From NCBI RefSeq assembly GCF_902167705.1, contig NZ_CABHMZ010000013.1, positions 1-64,000 of the forward strand: 64,000 bases of DNA, in the 5' to 3' direction. The position numbers were made by a program, and so were the translations under genes. Below, one piece after another: positions 1 to 8,467 of the stretch. The stretch is from Streptococcus constellatus. Lineage in GTDB: Bacteria; Bacillota; Bacilli; Lactobacillales; Streptococcaceae. The notes below the pieces were generated by a model, which was not told the origin of the DNA, did no database searches, and saw only the letters and a program-made list of their open reading frames with translations. Each line of letters starts with the position of its first letter. Position 1 is the first letter of the stretch.

Positions 1-10
1 ATGGGAGTAG

Positions 11-84
11 CTCATAGTTTTTCCTCGGGTTCTGTTTGTGTGGTTACTTACAGTTTACACCAATGAAACGCTATGAGTTTTTTT
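11..84 (+). terminator. Possible terminator of the gene upstream of the window
   Basis: CTCATAG at 11-17 pairs with CTATGAG at 71-77 and is followed by seven T. The loop is very long (53 nt), so this is only a plausible Rho-independent terminator for a gene lying off the left edge. In many streptococci recR precedes ddl, but nothing of it is visible here. Confidence 0.35.
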
Positions 85-111
85 GTTGAACTATATTTTA
101 CAATTTATCGA

Positions 112-140
112 TTCAAAAACATTCTAAAATATGATATACT
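112..140 (+). promoter_or_regulatory. Sigma-A promoter of ddl
   Basis: A -35 TTCAAA at 112-117 and -10 TATACT at 135-140 are separated by 17 bp. The start codon of ddl lies 59 bp downstream. Confidence 0.6.
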
Positions 141-199
141 AAAAAGCAGTTAAATTTGTAGATTTTTTCTAAAGATAATAGAGAAAGTTAGGTATAAAA

Positions 200-1246
200 A
201 TGCTAAAGCAACAAATCATTCTTCTTTACGGTGGTCGCAGTGCGGAAAGAAAGGTCTCTGTCTTATCAGCTGAGAGTGTCATGCGTGCGATTAATTATGA
301 CAAATTCTTTGTGAAGACTTATTTTATCACACAAGCAGGTGACTTCATCAAGACGCAAGAATTTTCAAGCAAACCTACCGACGATGAAAAATTGATGACA
401 AATGATACCGTCATTGAAAGTCAAAAGATTAAACCAAGTGATATTTACGAAGAAGGGGCAGTTGTGTTTCCTGTTCTTCATGGTCCAATGGGAGAAGATG
501 GGTCTATCCAAGGATTTCTTGAGGTGTTGAAAATGCCTTATGTAGGTTGCAATATCCTTTCTTCTAGTGTTGCTATGGATAAAATCACGACAAAACGAGT
601 GTTAGCTTCTGCTGGCATTCCGCAAGTACCGTATGTAGCAGTGGTGGAAGGGGAAGACATAGAAGAAAAAATTGCAGAAGTAGAAGCAAATCTGACTTAT
701 CCAGTCTTTACAAAACCGTCAAATATGGGCTCTAGCGTTGGCATTTCTAAGTCTGAGAATCAAGATGAACTGCGCTCTGCTCTTGAGCTGGCTTTCAAAT
801 ATGATAGCCGTGTCTTGATTGAGCAAGGTGTCAATGCGCGTGAAATTGAAGTTGGTTTACTTGGAAATGAAGGAGCCAAAAGCAGTTTGCCAGGTGAGGT
901 AGTGAAGGATGTTGCTTTTTATGACTACGAAGCCAAGTACATTGACAACAAAATTACGATGGATATTCCTGCAAAACTCTCTGAAGATGTTATTGCCGCT
1001 ATGCGTCAACATGCAGAAAAAGCTTTCCATGCTATTGGTGGTGTCGGTTTAGCTCGCTGTGATTTCTTTTATACCGACAAGGGTGAGATTTTCCTCAACG
1101 AACTGAACACGATGCCAGGTTTCACTCAATGGTCTATGTATCCACTACTTTGGGAAAACATGGGCATTTCTTATACAGATTTGATTGAGAAATTAGTACT
1201 TTTAGCTCAAGAAACGTTTACAAAACATGAAAAACATTTGTTGTAA
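200..1246 (+). CDS. ddl: D-alanine--D-alanine ligase
   Basis: This enzyme joins two D-alanines using ATP, giving the dipeptide that MurF adds to the peptidoglycan precursor in the cytoplasm. The 348-residue length is normal for the family. The N-terminus carries the Ddl signature [15 protein letters not shown]. The ATP-grasp part includes the glycine/serine loop NMGSSVGIS near residue 173 and the metal-binding [10 protein letters not shown] near residue 300. The omega-loop segment FYDYEAKY is typical of D-Ala:D-Ala rather than D-Ala:D-Lac enzymes. murF follows in the same direction with its own leader, so the pair makes successive substrates for lipid II synthesis. Identification is firm. Confidence 0.97.
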   Translation: MLKQQIILLYGGRSAERKVSVLSAESVMRAINYDKFFVKTYFITQAGDFIKTQEFSSKPTDDEKLMTNDTVIESQKIKPSDIYEEGAVVFPVLHGPMGEDGSIQGFLEVLKMPYVGCNILSSSVAMDKITTKRVLASAGIPQVPYVAVVEGEDIEEKIAEVEANLTYPVFTKPSNMGSSVGISKSENQDELRSALELAFKYDSRVLIEQGVNAREIEVGLLGNEGAKSSLPGEVVKDVAFYDYEAKYIDNKITMDIPAKLSEDVIAAMRQHAEKAFHAIGGVGLARCDFFYTDKGEIFLNELNTMPGFTQWSMYPLLWENMGISYTDLIEKLVLLAQETFTKHEKHLL

Positions 1247-1253
1247 GACAAGA

Positions 1254-1280
1254 TTAAAAGAGCCGAAAGGTTTTTTTTCT
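1254..1280 (+). terminator. Weak terminator after ddl
   Basis: A short GAAA-looped hairpin (AGCC/GGTT extended by A-T pairs) is followed by a run of eight T. It lies in the gap between ddl and murF. The stem is short, so readthrough into murF is likely. Confidence 0.4.
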
Positions 1281-1373
1281 ATTGTTTTAGTATGTCTTTG
1301 ACGAGTATATGTAAAAGTCGGTTTTTCTGTGGTATAATGAGAGAGTTAGAGATATTTAATATAGGGGACAAAA

Positions 1374-2744
1374 ATGCAATTAACGTTCTATGAAGTAGCT
1401 TCTGTTTTAAAAGCCAAAAATGATGTTCATCAATTTCCAGATTGTGCATTTGGAAAGGCAGAATTTGACAGCCGATTGATTGAAGAGGGAGATTTATTTT
1501 TGCCTCTTAAAGGTGCGCGTGACGGGCATGACTTTATTGCGACAGCATTTGAAAAAGGTGCTGCGGCAACCTTGTCAGAAAAAGAATTGGGTGACTATCC
1601 TTATATTTTAGTTGATGATGTATTGGCAGCGTTGCAGCGTTTGGCACAGTATTATCTGGAAAAAATGAAGGTAGATGTCTTTGCAGTTACGGGTTCTAAC
1701 GGTAAGACGACGACCAAAGATATGCTGGCTCATCTGTTATCAACGACTTATAAAACCTATAAAACACAGGGGAATTACAATAATGAAATTGGTCTTCCTT
1801 ATACAGTTTTACACATGCCAGATGACACCGAAAAGTTGGTTCTGGAAATGGGACAAGATCACATGGGAGATATTCATCTCCTATCCACCATTGCTCAGCC
1901 AAAAGTAGGTATTGTGACGCTGATTGGTGAAGCACATCTAGAATTCTTTAAAAGTCGTCATGAAATTGCAAAAGGAAAAATGCAAATTGCTGACGGCATG
2001 AAAGACGGGGCTCTTTTGGTTGTTCCAGCGGACAAGATTATCAATGATTTTCTACCAAGTCAGCAAAATGTAGTCCGTTTTGGTCCAGACGAAGATATTT
2101 TCCTAACAAAATTAGAAGAACGAAAAGATAGTTTGACTTTTGAGACCAATTTCTTAGATAACGCTATTGACCTTCCGGTAACTGGAAAATACAATGCGAC
2201 CAATGCCATGATTGCAGCTTATGTAGCCTTAAAAGAAGGGGTAACAGAAGAGGACATTCAAAAAGCCTTTTTGACACTTGAATTAACACGGAACCGTACT
2301 GAATGGAAAAAGGCTAAAAATGGAGCAGACATCCTCTCAGATGTTTACAATGCCAATCCAACAGCTATGCGTCTGATTTTGGAGACTTTTTCAACGATTC
2401 CTTGTAATGAAAATGGTCGAAAAATGGTTGTTTTGGCTGATATGAAAGAGCTGGGAGCTGATTCTAAACAAATGCACGGAGCTATGATTACCAGTCTCAA
2501 TCCTGATGTTCTGTCAGAAGTTTTCCTCTATGGTGAGGATATGGCGGCTCTCTTTGCTTATGCTCAGGAAATCTTTCCGCCGGAGAAAGTCCATTATTTA
2601 GTAAAAAATGCTGAAAAAGATCAGTTTGCTGACTTGCTAAAAGCTGTTAAAGCAACTCTGAAACCAGCAGATCAAGTGTTGATAAAGGGGAGCAATTCTA
2701 TGAATTTAGCCACTCTAGTGGAGAAATTGGAGAATGAAGAGTAA
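1374..2744 (+). CDS. murF: UDP-MurNAc-tripeptide--D-alanyl-D-alanine ligase
   Basis: MurF adds the D-Ala-D-Ala dipeptide to UDP-MurNAc-tripeptide, the last cytoplasmic step before lipid I. The 456-residue protein has the Mur ligase order: an N-terminal substrate domain, a central ATPase domain with the P-loop TGSNGKTTTKDM near residue 106, and a C-terminal Rossmann-like domain. QGNYNNEIGLP after the P-loop is a MurF hallmark. An extended -10 (TGGTATAAT near 1331-1339) precedes it. Its 3' end overlaps the next gene by 11 bp, so the DUF1697 protein is probably translated from the same message. Confidence 0.97.
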   Translation: MQLTFYEVASVLKAKNDVHQFPDCAFGKAEFDSRLIEEGDLFLPLKGARDGHDFIATAFEKGAAATLSEKELGDYPYILVDDVLAALQRLAQYYLEKMKVDVFAVTGSNGKTTTKDMLAHLLSTTYKTYKTQGNYNNEIGLPYTVLHMPDDTEKLVLEMGQDHMGDIHLLSTIAQPKVGIVTLIGEAHLEFFKSRHEIAKGKMQIADGMKDGALLVVPADKIINDFLPSQQNVVRFGPDEDIFLTKLEERKDSLTFETNFLDNAIDLPVTGKYNATNAMIAAYVALKEGVTEEDIQKAFLTLELTRNRTEWKKAKNGADILSDVYNANPTAMRLILETFSTIPCNENGRKMVVLADMKELGADSKQMHGAMITSLNPDVLSEVFLYGEDMAALFAYAQEIFPPEKVHYLVKNAEKDQFADLLKAVKATLKPADQVLIKGSNSMNLATLVEKLENEE

Positions 2745-3282
2745 TCGTCAAGTACAGTATCTTGCTCTTCTTCGCGGCGTCATGCCAACAGGACCAAATC
2801 GGATTCCTAAGATGAGTGATTTGGTTCAAATGTTGGAACAATCTGGTTTAGACAATGTTTCAAGCTATATTCAATCAGGCAATGTCATTTGCAAAACGAG
2901 TATGTCCGCTGAAGAACTGGCTCAGCACATTCATCAGTTGATTTTGGAGAAAATCGGTGCGAATTTATCCATTATCATAAAGGAAAAGTCAGATTTAGAA
3001 AAGGCTGTCCTGCAAAATCCTTTTCCTAGGGAATTGGACCAGTCGAGGATTCATTTGTTGTTTACAAATAATGTTTTATCTACAGAGAGACTCAAAGAAG
3101 TGGCAGAAGTGAGCTTTACAGATGAAATATTTGTAACTGGAGAAACTTGTCTTTATATGTATTTGCCAAAAGATGCCAGAAAAAAGAAGTTGAATAATAA
3201 TTTTCTTGAAAAGAAGTTAGGCATTGTCGCCACAACAAGAAAATTAAGTGTCATAAAAGAATTAACCAATAGGATGGATTAG
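2734..3282 (+). CDS. DUF1697 family protein
   Basis: This 182-residue protein matches the DUF1697 family by its opening QYLALLRGVMPTGPNRIPK, the SYIQSGNVI segment, and the basic C-terminal stretch with KKKLNNNFLEKKLG. The function of the family is unknown; members are small, soluble and cytoplasmic. The ATG lies inside the end of murF (11-bp overlap), which points to translational coupling. No membrane segment or signal peptide is seen. The family call is fairly secure; no role can be inferred beyond co-expression with murF. Confidence 0.85.
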   Translation: MKSNRQVQYLALLRGVMPTGPNRIPKMSDLVQMLEQSGLDNVSSYIQSGNVICKTSMSAEELAQHIHQLILEKIGANLSIIIKEKSDLEKAVLQNPFPRELDQSRIHLLFTNNVLSTERLKEVAEVSFTDEIFVTGETCLYMYLPKDARKKKLNNNFLEKKLGIVATTRKLSVIKELTNRMD

Positions 3283-3288
3283 TAGGAG

Positions 3289-3987
3289 ATGAATCTACAA
3301 GAATTATTTACAAGTCATAAAACAGAGCCACCACAATTAAGCCCGTTTTGGTATGGAATGATGTTTTTGGGAATGATTTACGTCATGTATAGTGCTGTAA
3401 AATATCATCAAGACAAACGTTATCAAATCTTTTTGAAATGTGTACAGGGGTTACAGATTCTAGTTCTTTATAGCTGGTATGTCACAACCTTATCACCAAT
3501 CTCTGAGGCACTTCCTTTTTATCATTGTAGATTAGCGATGTTTGCTGTTTTGCTTTTGCCTGATTCTTCAGTTTATAAGCAATATTTTGCTCTTTTAGGG
3601 GTATTTGGTCCAATCTGTGCGTTGGTTTATCCGATATTTGATCCATTTGCTTTCCCTCATATCACCTTCGTATCCTATCTGATTGGTCACTATGCTCTTT
3701 TGGGGAATTCTCTCACGTATTTGATGAATCATTATGATAGTGAGCAGTTGAGTTTACGGCGAATTGTAGAGATTAGTTTTGGAATGAATCTTTTATTACT
3801 ATTTGTGAACCTTGTTAGTGGTGGAAATTATGGATTTTTGAAAGTGCCACCTCTGGTGGGAGACCATGGAATGATGGGCAATTATATTTTTGTTTCATTG
3901 ACCTTGATTTTGGCCATTTGGTCGATTTCTCTTGTCTTTAAACAAATTAGGCAAGAACAAGAAGAAACAGTAAGGCAGGAAAACTAA
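3289..3987 (+). CDS. TIGR02206/YwaF-type membrane protein (first copy)
   Basis: A 232-residue integral membrane protein with about six to seven hydrophobic helices. It opens with a short polar segment containing TEPP and FWYGMM, has the LPFYHCRLAMF motif near residue 78 and a GGNYGFL motif before the last helix. These features fit the TIGR02206 (YwaF) family of unknown function. The next gene is a close paralogue with the same motifs, so this is a tandem duplication. The GGAG of the ribosome site abuts the ATG directly, an unusually short spacing; the start is kept because the paralogue begins at the equivalent place. Confidence 0.8.
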   Translation: MNLQELFTSHKTEPPQLSPFWYGMMFLGMIYVMYSAVKYHQDKRYQIFLKCVQGLQILVLYSWYVTTLSPISEALPFYHCRLAMFAVLLLPDSSVYKQYFALLGVFGPICALVYPIFDPFAFPHITFVSYLIGHYALLGNSLTYLMNHYDSEQLSLRRIVEISFGMNLLLLFVNLVSGGNYGFLKVPPLVGDHGMMGNYIFVSLTLILAIWSISLVFKQIRQEQEETVRQEN

Positions 3988-3990
3988 GTT

Positions 3991-4674
3991 ATGATGAATA
4001 ATTTTTTTACAACTCAGACAACAGAGCCACCTCCAATACCGCTATTTTGGTATGGGTTGATGATTACCCTTATCTTACTGTCTATTTATGCGGCGGTGAA
4101 ATATCATGACAATCCACGCTTTATGAAAACTTTTAAATGGCTTCAGATTGCACAGTTGGTTGTTCTTTATATGTGGTATGTTGGCTTTCGGTTGCCATTT
4201 GCTAATAGTTTGCCTTTTTATCATTGTCGTTTAGCCATGCTTGCTGTTGTTTTTTTACCAGACAAATGGCGGAGCAAGCAGTATTTTGCTCTAATGGGTG
4301 TAAGCGGGGCAGTTTTTGCTCTAGGCTATCCAGTCTTTGACCCTTATGATTTTCCGCATATTACAAGCTTTTCTTTCCTGCTTGGTCACTATGCTTTGCT
4401 GGTCAATTCGCTAGTGTATCTGATGAATCACTATGATAAAAAGTTGCTAAAAAAGTATATAATTGTTCTTTTCACTTTTGGACTGGATTTATTTTTAGTA
4501 GGAATCAATCAATTAACGGGTGGAAATTATGGTCTCATGGCACGTCCGCCTTTGATTAAAGGGGAGAGTATCTTTTTTAATTATTTGATTGTCTCGACAA
4601 TACTTTCTGTAGCTTTGATGCTGTTTGATGAATATTTTAAAAGGCGATGGAAAAAGCAATCAAAATTGGTTTAA
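3991..4674 (+). CDS. TIGR02206/YwaF-type membrane protein (second copy)
   Basis: A 227-residue paralogue of the gene 3 bp upstream. It shares the opening TEPP..FWYGLM, the LPFYHCRLAML motif and the GGNYGLM motif, and has the same spread of hydrophobic helices. The two copies have diverged clearly in sequence, so the duplication is not recent. The tight spacing implies one transcript. A terminator follows at 4690. Function unknown; the conserved His/Cys/Arg in the FYHCR motif could be functional, but this is inference. Confidence 0.8.
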   Translation: MMNNFFTTQTTEPPPIPLFWYGLMITLILLSIYAAVKYHDNPRFMKTFKWLQIAQLVVLYMWYVGFRLPFANSLPFYHCRLAMLAVVFLPDKWRSKQYFALMGVSGAVFALGYPVFDPYDFPHITSFSFLLGHYALLVNSLVYLMNHYDKKLLKKYIIVLFTFGLDLFLVGINQLTGGNYGLMARPPLIKGESIFFNYLIVSTILSVALMLFDEYFKRRWKKQSKLV

Positions 4675-4689
4675 AATCCCAATCATCAT

Positions 4690-4723
4690 GTCCTATGTCA
4701 AGTTTATTTGGCAGGATTTTTTT
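4690..4723 (+). terminator. Terminator after the YwaF-type pair
   Basis: A hairpin formed by TGTCAA and TTGGCA, extended by TCC/GGA with a two-base bulge, is followed by seven T. Confidence 0.55.
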
Positions 4724-4828
4724 GTTTTTCCCAATTTGTATTATTCCAATCTTTAAGAGTTATCTGCTGACTGTGACAAGTGATTATATATTGGTGCAGT
4801 TTACTCGTAAAATATAGGAGGCTCTATC

Positions 4829-4966
4829 ATGACTTGGTATGTCTTTACTTTGATTTTAATCTTAGCAATTTTTCTCTTAGCTAGTGTTATTGTGAGATTT
4901 CAGGAGACAGGCATCGCTCATCAGAGCGATTTTTATATGTTTCAAGCGATTGAAAAAAATCCCTAA
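4829..4966 (+). CDS. Small single-helix membrane protein (45 aa)
   Basis: An open reading frame of 45 codons starts at ATG 4829 behind a strong ribosome site (AGGAGG, 8 bases upstream) and stops at TAA 4964. The product has one hydrophobic segment, roughly residues 4-22, then a polar tail with GIAHQSDFYMFQAIEKNP. Good ribosome binding and membrane-helix composition argue that it is real. No family is recognised. It stands alone between a terminator and a RUP-like repeat. Function unknown. Confidence 0.6.
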   Translation: MTWYVFTLILILAIFLLASVIVRFQETGIAHQSDFYMFQAIEKNP

Positions 4967-4997
4967 ATCAGCTATAATGGATAGGTTGAAACAAGTT

Positions 4998-5102
4998 ATA
5001 CTCTTCGAAAATCAAGTTCAAACTTCGTCAGCTTCACCTTGCTGTACTCCAGTACTGCCTGTGGTTTGCTTTCTAATTTGCTCTTTGATTTTCATTGAGT
5101 AT
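4998..5102. repeat. RUP-like 105-bp repeat element
   Basis: The element begins ATACTCTTCGAAAATC and ends GATTTTCATTGAGTAT, imperfect terminal inverted repeats. Its interior contains CGTCAGCTTCACCTTG and GCTCTTTGATTTTC, as in the pneumococcal RUP repeat of about 107 bp. RUP is thought to be a non-autonomous element moved by IS630-type transposase; no such transposase is in this window. It separates the small membrane gene from prfC. Confidence 0.75.
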
Positions 5103-5177
5103 TAGGAGCAGTCTAATGTAATAAGAGTTTTCAAATAGAAATTAAAAGCATAAGCAAAAAAAGAAAAAGAGGATATG

Positions 5178-6722
5178 ATGACGATTCAAGACGAAATAAA
5201 AAAACGGCGAACCTTTGCCATTATCAGTCACCCGGATGCTGGTAAGACAACTATTACAGAACAATTGCTCTACTTCGGAGGCGAGATTCGTGAGGCCGGA
5301 ACTGTCAAAGGAAAGAAAACGGGGAATTTTGCTAAATCTGACTGGATGGACATTGAAAAGCAACGGGGGATTTCAGTAACTTCCTCTGTTATGCAATTTG
5401 ACTACGATGGCAAGCGAGTGAACATTCTAGACACACCAGGGCACGAAGATTTTTCAGAGGATACTTACCGTACCTTGATGGCAGTAGATGCTGCAGTCAT
5501 GGTAGTTGACTCTGCCAAAGGGATTGAGGCGCAGACTAAAAAGCTTTTTGAAGTGGTTAAGCACCGTAATATTCCAGTATTCACTTTCATGAACAAACTG
5601 GATCGGGATGGTCGAGAGCCACTAGATCTGCTGGAAGAGCTGGAAGAAATCCTAGGCATTGCCAGTTATCCGATGAATTGGCCGATTGGAATGGGGAAAT
5701 CCTTTGAAGGTCTATATGACCTTTATAATGAGCGTTTGGAGCTCTATAAGGGCGATGAGCGTTTTGCCTCTTTAGAAGATGGAGATAAGCTTTTTGCTGC
5801 GAATCCTTTCTATGAGCAGGTAAAAGAGGATATTGAGCTTTTGCAGGAAGCGGGAAATGAATTTTCAGAAGAAGCAATTTTGAAAGGTGAATTGACGCCA
5901 GTCTTCTTTGGTTCAGCCTTGACTAATTTTGGTGTGCAGACTTTTCTGGAAACCTTCCTCAAATTCGCACCAGAACCGCACGGACATAAAAAAACCGATG
6001 GGGAATTAGTTAATCCTTATGACAAGGATTTTTCTGGATTTGTCTTTAAAATTCAAGCTAATATGGATCCAAGACACCGCGACCGTATTGCCTTTGTACG
6101 TATTGTATCTGGTGAATTTGATAAGGGAATGGATGTCAATTTGACACGAACTGGTAAAAAAGTAAAACTTTCTAATGTCACTCAGTTTATGGCAGAAAGC
6201 CGTGAAAATGTTACCAGTGCAGTAGCTGGGGATATTATCGGAGTTTATGATACAGGAACCTATCAAGTTGGCGATACGCTGACTGTCGGAAAAAATAAGT
6301 TTGAATTTGAGCCGCTACCAACCTTTACTCCAGAAATCTTTATGAAGGTTTCTGCTAAGAATGTTATGAAACAAAAATCCTTCCATAAGGGAATCGAGCA
6401 GTTGGTGCAAGAAGGAGCCATCCAGCTTTACACCAATTATCAGACCGGCGAGTACATGTTAGGGGCTGTCGGTCAGCTGCAGTTTGAAGTTTTCAAGCAC
6501 CGTATGGAAAATGAATACAATGCTGAGGTGGTTATGACACCGATGGGCAAGAAAACGGTTCGCTGGATTCGACCAGAAGATCTGGATGAGCGCATGTCCT
6601 CCAGCCGCAATATTTTGGCTAAGGACCGCTTTGACCAGCCCGTCTTCCTTTTTGAAAATGATTTTGCCCTCCGTTGGTTTGCGGATAAATACCCAGATGT
6701 CAAATTGGAAGAGAAGATGTAA
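5178..6722 (+). CDS. prfC: Peptide chain release factor 3
   Basis: RF3 is a GTPase that recycles RF1/RF2 from the ribosome after termination. The protein has G1 SHPDAGKTT near residue 17, the switch region with [10 protein letters not shown]3 DTPGHEDF and G4 MNKLDRDG, then beta-barrel and C-terminal RF3 domains, ending near residue 514, the normal length. Two ATGs occur in tandem (5175 and 5178). The GAGG ribosome site ends at 5172, so the second gives the more usual spacing and is chosen. The stop codon TAA forms the first bases of the tandem structured repeat that follows. Confidence 0.97.
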   Translation: MTIQDEIKKRRTFAIISHPDAGKTTITEQLLYFGGEIREAGTVKGKKTGNFAKSDWMDIEKQRGISVTSSVMQFDYDGKRVNILDTPGHEDFSEDTYRTLMAVDAAVMVVDSAKGIEAQTKKLFEVVKHRNIPVFTFMNKLDRDGREPLDLLEELEEILGIASYPMNWPIGMGKSFEGLYDLYNERLELYKGDERFASLEDGDKLFAANPFYEQVKEDIELLQEAGNEFSEEAILKGELTPVFFGSALTNFGVQTFLETFLKFAPEPHGHKKTDGELVNPYDKDFSGFVFKIQANMDPRHRDRIAFVRIVSGEFDKGMDVNLTRTGKKVKLSNVTQFMAESRENVTSAVAGDIIGVYDTGTYQVGDTLTVGKNKFEFEPLPTFTPEIFMKVSAKNVMKQKSFHKGIEQLVQEGAIQLYTNYQTGEYMLGAVGQLQFEVFKHRMENEYNAEVVMTPMGKKTVRWIRPEDLDERMSSSRNILAKDRFDQPVFLFENDFALRWFADKYPDVKLEEKM

Positions 6723-6973
6723 CGCACCAAAGTTACTTGATTGCAAAGCAATCTAAGTAACTAACGCCAAGTTCTATATGGAACTTGGCTAGGTGCCTCA
6801 CTAACTCATCGGCGAAAAAATATCGTTTTCGCCTCTTCGTGTCGTAACCTACCAGAATTGCTTGGTTACGAGTAACCTAAGCAATCTACGCCATGTCCTA
6901 TGGGACCATGGCTAAGTACCTTACTAACTTCGTCCGATGAATGTTATCGATTCATCGAACTTCGTGTCGTAAC
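6720..6973 (+). repeat. Two tandem 125-bp units with covarying hairpins
   Basis: Unit 1 (6720-6844) and unit 2 (6845-6969, plus a final TAAC) have an exact 125-bp period. Each begins TAAC..ACCA. Hairpin I is 6731-6762 and 6857-6885; both have a 6-bp inner stem, a single bulged T and a 7-8-bp outer stem. Hairpin II is 6766-6789 and 6890-6912. A conserved linker reads TAGGTGCCTCACTAACT or TAAGTACCTTACTAACT. Hairpin III is 6811-6833 and 6935-6957, with 8-bp stems around loops ending TATCG. The closing CTTCGTGTCGTAAC is identical. Stem bases differ between units but remain paired, which indicates selection or gene conversion on structure. I cannot assign it to a named family. It could act as RNA in the prfC 3' region or as a DNA element. 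Confidence 0.8.
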
Positions 6974-7358
6974 GCTGTGCTGACAATGGAACGAAAGTTC
7001 TTCTTATTGGACGGTAACCGCTATAGGCGGATTACTTAAAATTATAGTCAAATGCTTTGACGCAGTTAGTAACTCGTTAAAAATATGTTGATTATCATCG
7101 CCCATCTTTTAATACCAGTTGCTAGAATGGATTGCCTAATACTCTGTCCAATAAATTCTATCGAGATTTGTCTGATGGTATGTCAAGAGATTCCAAAGCT
7201 GTCCACATATTGTGACAAATAGTTGTTAAAATCTGCTCGTTAGGCTAGCTGGCATATGATAGAATAATGGCAATGATTTGCTCAATTGTATGTATTAAAT
7301 TTTACCAAGGATTGAGTGTCTCTCAGTCCTTTTCCATTGATAATGAAAGGAGAAAACA
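6974..7358 (+). other. Gene-free leader region before corA
   Basis: No convincing reading frame is seen. It begins with two more small dyads: GAAC-GAAA-GTTC at 6989-7000, enclosed by CAAT/ATTG, and CCGC/GCGG at 7018-7030. These may be a decayed third unit of the preceding repeat. A terminator-like hairpin, GGATTGAG/CTCAGTCC at 7309-7329 plus four T, lies 26 bases before the corA start and could be an attenuator. I could not recognise an M-box or any other known magnesium leader. Confidence 0.5.
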
Positions 7359-8267
7359 GTGTTTATCGAAAAAGAATTAAAGAGTGGAATGGCTTGGATA
7401 AATTTGGATGCAGATATTTTGAGTCAACATCCAGCTTCTTATAAAGAATACAATATTGATGAAGAAACGATTGAGTATGCGCTGGATAAAAATGAACGAG
7501 CTCACATGGACTACAATCGTGAAACAGGAACAGTTGTTTTTATTTTCAATGTACTCAATTTAACAAGAAACAAAAATTACTATGAAACCGTTCCTATGAC
7601 TTTTATTGTACAGAAAGATAAACTCTTAACAGTTAGCAATAAAGCAAATACTTATGTTGTAGACATGATGAAAAATTATGTTGAACACCATGAGCCTGTG
7701 ACAGTTTACAAATTTCTATTTGCTAGTTTAGAATTGGTATGTAATTCTTATTATCCTGTGATTGAAAAAATGGATGAAACAAAAGATCATATCAACCAAC
7801 TATTGCACAAAACAACCACTAAGAGAAATCTCTTTGCTTTAGCAGACTTGGAAACTTCCATAGTCTACTTGGTAGCAGCTGCAAAACAAAATCGTATGCT
7901 GTTAGAACACATTAAAGGACATGCAATTTATCGCCATTTAGATGAAATTGAAAAAGAGCAGTTTGACGATGTCATGATTGAAGCTCGACAATTAGTAGCA
8001 ATGACAGACTTGATTTCTCAAGTTCTCAGCCAACTATCTGGTTCTTACAACAATATTTTGAACAACAATCTGAATGATAATTTGACCGTTTTAACAATCA
8101 TTTCAGTCCTCTTAGCAGTCCTTGCAGTTATTACGGGATTCTTTGGCATGAATGTGCCACTTCCGTTGTCTAATGATAAAAATGCTTGGATTTATATTGT
8201 TGTTATCAGTCTAGTTCTGTGGATTATATTGACCAAAGCTTTGAAATGGTTGGCCAATAAAAAGTAA
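7359..8267 (+). CDS. corA: CorA-family divalent cation transporter
   Basis: A 302-residue protein with a large cytoplasmic N-terminal domain and two C-terminal membrane helices. The diagnostic GMN motif (FFGMNVPLP) lies after the first helix near residue 265. CorA proteins form pentameric channels for magnesium or other divalent metals in the cytoplasmic membrane. The start is GTG at 7359 behind AAAGGAG. It is alone on its transcript, with a long leader of hairpins upstream. Substrate (Mg, Co or Ni) cannot be told from sequence. Confidence 0.93.
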   Translation: MFIEKELKSGMAWINLDADILSQHPASYKEYNIDEETIEYALDKNERAHMDYNRETGTVVFIFNVLNLTRNKNYYETVPMTFIVQKDKLLTVSNKANTYVVDMMKNYVEHHEPVTVYKFLFASLELVCNSYYPVIEKMDETKDHINQLLHKTTTKRNLFALADLETSIVYLVAAAKQNRMLLEHIKGHAIYRHLDEIEKEQFDDVMIEARQLVAMTDLISQVLSQLSGSYNNILNNNLNDNLTVLTIISVLLAVLAVITGFFGMNVPLPLSNDKNAWIYIVVISLVLWIILTKALKWLANKK

Positions 8268-8428
8268 AATAGTAGAAATCCTATCTTTTTGCCTTTCTTT
8301 ATGTTATACTAGGTAGGTTGCAAAATAGTCAGCTTTCTCATTCACTTTTGACAAGCAACCAAGATACAGTCTTTTTGATTGGAATACTTGTGTCAGATTT
8401 GCTGAATGAAAAGCGAAACATGTTTGAT

Positions 8429-8452
8429 AAGGTAGCTTCGCACTACCTTTTT
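8429..8452 (+). terminator. Attenuator-like hairpin in the cshA leader
   Basis: AAGGTAG and CTACCTT flank a 7-nt loop and are followed by TTT. The hairpin sits 16 bases before the chosen cshA start and downstream of an extended -10 (TGTTATACT near 8302-8310). Its position suggests premature termination or ribosome-site control in the cshA leader, which is inference. Confidence 0.5.
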
Positions 8453-8467
8453 AGAAAGAAGAAAAAA

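Noticed and set aside
6974..7358. Magnesium-sensing M-box ahead of corA
   Set aside because: I could not find the conserved M-box blocks; only small dyads and one terminator-like hairpin are present.
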